Source: CAKAHY01 sp041848045 (lineage in GTDB: Bacteria; Bacillota; Clostridia; Lachnospirales; Lachnospiraceae). Taken from it: a DNA stretch of 9,164 nt. This document shows, piece after piece, positions 6,549-9,164 of this stretch; position 1 is the stretch's first letter, and every line of letters starts with the position of its first letter. The notes beneath the pieces are model-generated. The model worked only from the letters and a program-made list of their open reading frames with translations, did no database searches and was not told the DNA's origin. Where the stretch lies: assembly GCA_041848045.1 (NCBI GenBank), contig JBGZHY010000027.1, forward strand, positions 1-9,164, given 5' to 3'. Position numbers and translations under genes: made by a program.

Positions 6549-7358
6549 ATTGCCGGATTTTCTTGCCAGACGCTGTTTCCGGATCCGTTGTATCAAAACC
6601 CAGCGTTCCGGTCGCCTTATCCTACGGAGCCTTTTGAGCTGACTCCATTCCATGGCGGAAATACGCCCGGCAAAATCTCGGCTTAAGCGATTGACGGCTT
6701 CCGACATTTCCTCGCCTATATCGCTCAGCATCTCGTTTGTTACCTTTACCACATTCCGGGTTTTCATACTTGCTTTCACCACATTTTGCTCCATCTTTGC
6801 ATCAAACTCTGCCTGCATGGCTTCCAGCTTCTGCAAAAGCTGCGTCATGGAAACCGTTGTAATAGCAAAATCCGCCGAGATAAGACCCGTAAACAGTAAA
6901 GCCAAAAGCTCCGTATACACCGGCGGCAATAAAGCAAACAGCTTGTCCGTTTCCGGCAAAAGATATTTGATGATCAATACTCCGGCAAATCCAAAACCTA
7001 TGCTGGCAGGTAAGCAAATTCTTCCCTGTATGTTACCGGGCACATCCGAGTAGTCCCACCATCTGGCATGAAAAATCTTCTCCATAGTATAGGAAGTTAC
7101 AAATTCCAAAATCGCACTGGCAAATGCCGATATAAGAAAAAGCTCCAAAAATCCTGCTTTAGCCGCATCTCCTCCAAAGCCGAAAACCAGCAGCATCTTG
7201 CCTGCCAGCACGCCAAAACCGTAAATCGGACATATAGGGCTGAACAAAAAACCGCGGTTGTCCCAATGTTGTCTGGTAAAAGCCGCATAGATACATTCGT
7301 ATATCCATCCCAGAAAACTGTATAATATAAAATTGACTACATAAAGTGACAATACCAT
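6531..7358 (-). CDS. PF06541-type multi-pass membrane protein (putative 'ABC-transporter type IV' / CmpB family)
   Basis: A 275-residue membrane protein. About five hydrophobic segments are visible (near 5-27, 38-61, 70-92, 114-134 and 140-168). Family motifs are LYSFLGWIYECIYA (12-25), NRGFLFSPICPIYGFG (34-49), FVTSYTMEKIFHARWWDYS (86-104) and NIQGRICLPAS (109-119), which match what I recall of PF06541. The family name suggests transport, but no ATPase partner is present and no substrate is known. After the membrane part comes a likely helical, coiled-coil stretch (about 169-230) and a tail (242-272) with 15 Lys/Arg and one acidic residue. The ATG at 7358 has GGAG 5 nt upstream and is 30 nt after the hydrogenase stop with no terminator between, so it is probably co-transcribed with it. 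Its TAA overlaps the convergent recombinase stop by 4 nt. Confidence 0.85.
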   Translation of the reverse strand: MVLSLYVVNFILYSFLGWIYECIYAAFTRQHWDNRGFLFSPICPIYGFGVLAGKMLLVFGFGGDAAKAGFLELFLISAFASAILEFVTSYTMEKIFHARWWDYSDVPGNIQGRICLPASIGFGFAGVLIIKYLLPETDKLFALLPPVYTELLALLFTGLISADFAITTVSMTQLLQKLEAMQAEFDAKMEQNVVKASMKTRNVVKVTNEMLSDIGEEMSEAVNRLSRDFAGRISAMEWSQLKRLRRIRRPERWVLIQRIRKQRLARKSGNKKSGS

Positions 7359-7388
7359 TTTTTCTCCAACATTACTCTGTTCGGTTCC

Positions 7389-8858
7389 TTACAAAACCTC
7401 ATGTCCGCTTTCCCTGTGCATATTCACCTTATCCGCTTCCATAAACTTCAGATTATCGAAAACGCCCCTGTCATCCGCCTTTCCGATGAGCAAATCTCTG
7501 TCTTTTTTCGCCTGCATATAATCCTTATGGGAGCTTGGGCCGCCCACACAGCCGCCCACACAAGCCATACCTTCGATGAAATCTTCCGGCAGCTTACCGA
7601 CCTTTAAAAGAGTCAGGGCTTTTTTACATTCTTCCGCACCGTTGCAGACATTCACCTTAATATCCGTACTCTCTCCCAGTTCTTCCAGGGATTTTAACAC
7701 CGCCTTGCTTACACCGGCACTGTTGCCGAAACGCTTGCCGAATACGGAGCCCTGCTGGGTGCTGATTGGCTCCGGCTCCAGAATAACGCCTTTTGCCCGC
7801 ATAATGGAACGCACCTCCGAAAAAGTCAGCGCATAGTCCGCATTATTCGGAATCTTACTGTCTTTGACTTCGTTTTTCTTGGCAATACAAGGTCCTATAA
7901 ACACCGTTACCGCATCCGGCTCCTTATCTTTAATGGCTCTGGACACCCCGACCATGGGACTGGCTGTCGTGGACATATTCTCAATCAGAGTCGGGAAATG
8001 ACGTTTAATCATTGCCGTAAAAGCAGGACAGCAGGAGGTTGTCAGCTTCTTTCCCGCCTTATATGCCTCCGCCCATTCCGCCGCTTCCGCATAAGCCGTC
8101 AAATCACCTCCCAGGGAAAGCTCTATCATATCCGCAAAGCCTGTCTTTTTCAGAGCCGTTCTCCAGGAATCCATCGTAATCTCCGGTCCGAACTGCCCCT
8201 CCGCCGAAGGTGCAATCATGGCGTATACCTTCTTTCCTGCCATAATGGCGTAGATTACCTCCACCACGGAAGCCTTGGAGCCGATGGCGCCGAAGGGACA
8301 GCCGTGTATACAACGTCCGCATTGTATACATTTGCTTTCATCAATCACACAAAGGTCATTTTCATCCATCGTAATGGCATTCACCGGACAGGAACGCTTG
8401 CAGGGACGAATCAGGTCCGCAATGGCATTATAAGGACAGGCCTTTGCGCACATTCCGCATTCCTTGCATTTTTCCGGTTCGATATAGGTTCTGTATTTCC
8501 CTGCCGTAATCGCTCCGAAATTACAGGATTTGATACAGGCTTTTCCCAAACAGTTTTGGCAGTTGTCCGTTACGGTAAAACGCTGAATCGGACACTCCTC
8601 ACAGGCAGAATCAATTACCTGCACAATATTATCCGTATACTTGTCCGTCGGACATTTCCCCTCCGCCAGACGGACTCTCTGCCGAATCACTTCTCTTTCT
8701 TTGTATATGCAGCACCTGAATTTGGCGTGCGGTCCCGGAATAAGCTTATAGGGAATTTCATCCCTTCTCTCGTCCAACTCTCCCGCAAACGCAAGCTTCG
8801 CCACTTCATCCATAACCTTATGCTTAATGGAAATGACGGTTTCATCATTATGAATCAT
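7389..8858 (-). CDS. monomeric [FeFe] hydrogenase, group B-like, with N-terminal iron-sulfur array
   Basis: Cytosolic iron-sulfur enzyme that catalyses reversible proton reduction to H2, presumably with ferredoxin as electron donor. The N-terminal Cys-rich region includes Cys86/Cys89, Cys100/Cys103/Cys108/Cys112, CKECGMCAKACP (131-142), Cys153/Cys157 and CIQCGRCIHGCP (177-188). Two of these are classic CxxCxxCxxxCP 4Fe-4S motifs. The H-cluster motifs follow: TTSCCPAF (273-280, Cys276 and Cys277), IGPCIAKKNE (321-330, Cys324) and GMACVGGC (430-437, Cys433 and Cys437), so all four H-cluster cysteine ligands are present. The second motif has GPC where classical group A enzymes have MPC. The 489-residue length and the CQNCLGKACIKSCNFGAI-type segment fit what I recall of group B enzymes. 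No maturases (HydE, HydF, HydG) or NADH-binding subunits adjoin it. The ATG has TAAGGGG 7 nt upstream. A Rex-like dyad precedes it. Catalytic direction is not determinable from sequence. Confidence 0.93.
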   Translation of the reverse strand: MIHNDETVISIKHKVMDEVAKLAFAGELDERRDEIPYKLIPGPHAKFRCCIYKEREVIRQRVRLAEGKCPTDKYTDNIVQVIDSACEECPIQRFTVTDNCQNCLGKACIKSCNFGAITAGKYRTYIEPEKCKECGMCAKACPYNAIADLIRPCKRSCPVNAITMDENDLCVIDESKCIQCGRCIHGCPFGAIGSKASVVEVIYAIMAGKKVYAMIAPSAEGQFGPEITMDSWRTALKKTGFADMIELSLGGDLTAYAEAAEWAEAYKAGKKLTTSCCPAFTAMIKRHFPTLIENMSTTASPMVGVSRAIKDKEPDAVTVFIGPCIAKKNEVKDSKIPNNADYALTFSEVRSIMRAKGVILEPEPISTQQGSVFGKRFGNSAGVSKAVLKSLEELGESTDIKVNVCNGAEECKKALTLLKVGKLPEDFIEGMACVGGCVGGPSSHKDYMQAKKDRDLLIGKADDRGVFDNLKFMEADKVNMHRESGHEVL

Positions 8859-8898
8859 TATTTTTCCCCTTACTGAACAAAATCATTCTATGAGCAAT

Positions 8899-8922
8899 AG
8901 ATTGTTTATAAAATATCAATCT
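8899..8922. promoter_or_regulatory. 24-bp dyad resembling a Rex operator
   Basis: AGATTG (8899-8904) and CAATCT (8917-8922) are perfect inverted arms around a 12-nt AT-rich centre. The inner 18 bp (8902-8919) have the form TTG-N12-CAA, the same spacing as the Rex consensus TTGTTAA-N4-TTAACAA, with 6 of 7 and 5 of 7 matches in the two halves. The dyad begins just after the -10 box of the hydrogenase promoter, where a bound repressor would block transcription. Rex is known to control fermentation and hydrogenase genes in clostridia; Rex binding here is inference. Confidence 0.5.
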
Positions 8923-8929
8923 TGCAGAG

Positions 8930-8958
8930 ATTATAGCGTATTTACAGAGGATAAGCAA
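8930..8958 (-). promoter_or_regulatory. putative promoter of the hydrogenase unit
   Basis: On the minus strand a perfect TATAAT (8935-8930) is preceded by TTGCTT (8958-8953) at a 17-nt spacing. The -35 match is poor (3 of 6), which suits a regulated promoter. Transcription would start near 8923, leaving about 65 nt of leader before the ATG at 8858. Confidence 0.5.
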
Positions 8959-8995
8959 GGGAAATCCGCGGTGAATTTGTGCTTTATGAAGTACA

Positions 8996-9020
8996 AAAGC
9001 GGCAGAACATCCGCCGCTTT
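8996..9020 (-). terminator. intrinsic terminator downstream of the right-edge minus-strand gene
   Basis: AAAGCGGC (8996-9003) and GCCGCTTT (9013-9020) are perfect inverted arms of 8 bp with a 9-nt loop. Read on the minus strand, the hairpin ends in TTTT. It lies 22 nt after the stop at 9043, and it separates that gene from the hydrogenase promoter. Confidence 0.65.
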
Positions 9021-9042
9021 ATCTCCTGTCATATTCACTTTT

Positions 9043-9164
9043 TTACTCCGGCAGCAAAATGCCGATATCCAGATTGCGCAATTCTCCGATGTGAACCTGC
9101 GCCGCCTTTTTTAGCTGCCCCTGCTTCAAAAAACCTATGGAAAGGGTTAAATCGGAGCGTACAC
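9043..9164 (-). CDS. C-terminal end of an unidentified protein, cut by window edge
   Basis: The minus strand carries 39 codons open to the window edge and then TAA. The product ends VHIGELRNLDIGILLPE. I take it as the real end of a gene because the other two minus-strand frames read poorly (one stops after five codons), the composition resembles the other proteins here, and a good terminator follows 22 nt downstream. I do not recognise the family from this short tail, which shows alternating hydrophobic residues but no diagnostic motif. A terminator separates it from the hydrogenase unit, so it is probably a separate transcript. Confidence 0.6.
   Translation of the reverse strand, partial: VRSDLTLSIGFLKQGQLKKAAQVHIGELRNLDIGILLPE

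Noticed and set aside
7998..8876. 292-codon open frame on the plus strand
   Set aside because: It is antisense to the hydrogenase, with Arg/His-rich, low-plausibility sequence and no good ribosome binding site. It is the complement of Cys-rich coding sequence.
8890..9114. 74-codon plus-strand frame in the intergenic region
   Set aside because: It crosses the Rex-like dyad, the terminator hairpin and the better-supported minus-strand gene end, and no convincing ribosome binding site precedes it.
1..9164. CRISPR array, tRNA, rRNA or insertion sequence
   Set aside because: I found no regularly spaced repeats, no tRNA cloverleaf with CCA-adjacent acceptor stem, no rRNA-like sequence and no terminal inverted repeats around a transposase.

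Overview
The window reads as a chromosomal segment of a low-to-moderate-GC anaerobic Firmicute, most likely a clostridial (Lachnospiraceae-like) gut or rumen fermenter. The reasons are strong AGGAGG-type ribosome binding sites, consensus sigma-A promoters, a group B-type monomeric [FeFe] hydrogenase, a long-form PRPP synthetase, and the cluster DUF512 radical SAM protein - der - plsY - gpsA. The species is an inference. Almost all of the DNA is coding. I see no rRNA, tRNA, CRISPR array, insertion sequence or prophage, and no intergenic gap longer than about 200 bases.

Left part (1-4177, minus strand): a tight operon read right to left. It contains a PDZ/radical SAM/DUF512 protein, the ribosome-assembly GTPase Der, the acyltransferase PlsY and the glycerol-3-phosphate dehydrogenase GpsA, which is cut by the window edge. 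Genes overlap or nearly touch (8-nt overlap, 1-nt overlap, 5-nt gap), so translational coupling is likely. A good promoter (TTTACA-17-TATACT) precedes the operon. GpsA makes sn-glycerol-3-phosphate and PlsY acylates it, so the last two genes form one metabolic step pair at the entry to phospholipid synthesis.

Middle (4194-6548, plus strand): a divergent promoter (TTGAAT-17-TATAGT) drives a 395-residue divergent ribose-phosphate pyrophosphokinase. It is followed 14 nt later by a XerS-like tyrosine recombinase with all catalytic residues present. A hairpin plus T-run terminator overlaps the recombinase stop codon. That stop itself overlaps, by 4 nt, the stop of the convergent membrane-protein gene.

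Right part (6531-9164, minus strand): a probable two-gene unit with an [FeFe] hydrogenase carrying an N-terminal iron-sulfur array, followed by a PF06541-type multi-pass membrane protein with a coiled-coil region and a very basic tail. Upstream of the hydrogenase lies a perfect TATAAT -10 box. Immediately downstream of it is a 24-bp dyad whose core, TTG-N12-CAA, has the geometry of a Rex (NADH/NAD+ sensing repressor) operator. The far right edge holds the last 39 codons of an unidentified minus-strand gene with its own terminator.

I found no clearly undescribed multi-gene system. The most informative points are the Rex-like operator on the hydrogenase unit, the hydrogenase/PF06541 pairing, the coupled DUF512-Der pair, and the XerS-like recombinase downstream of prs.
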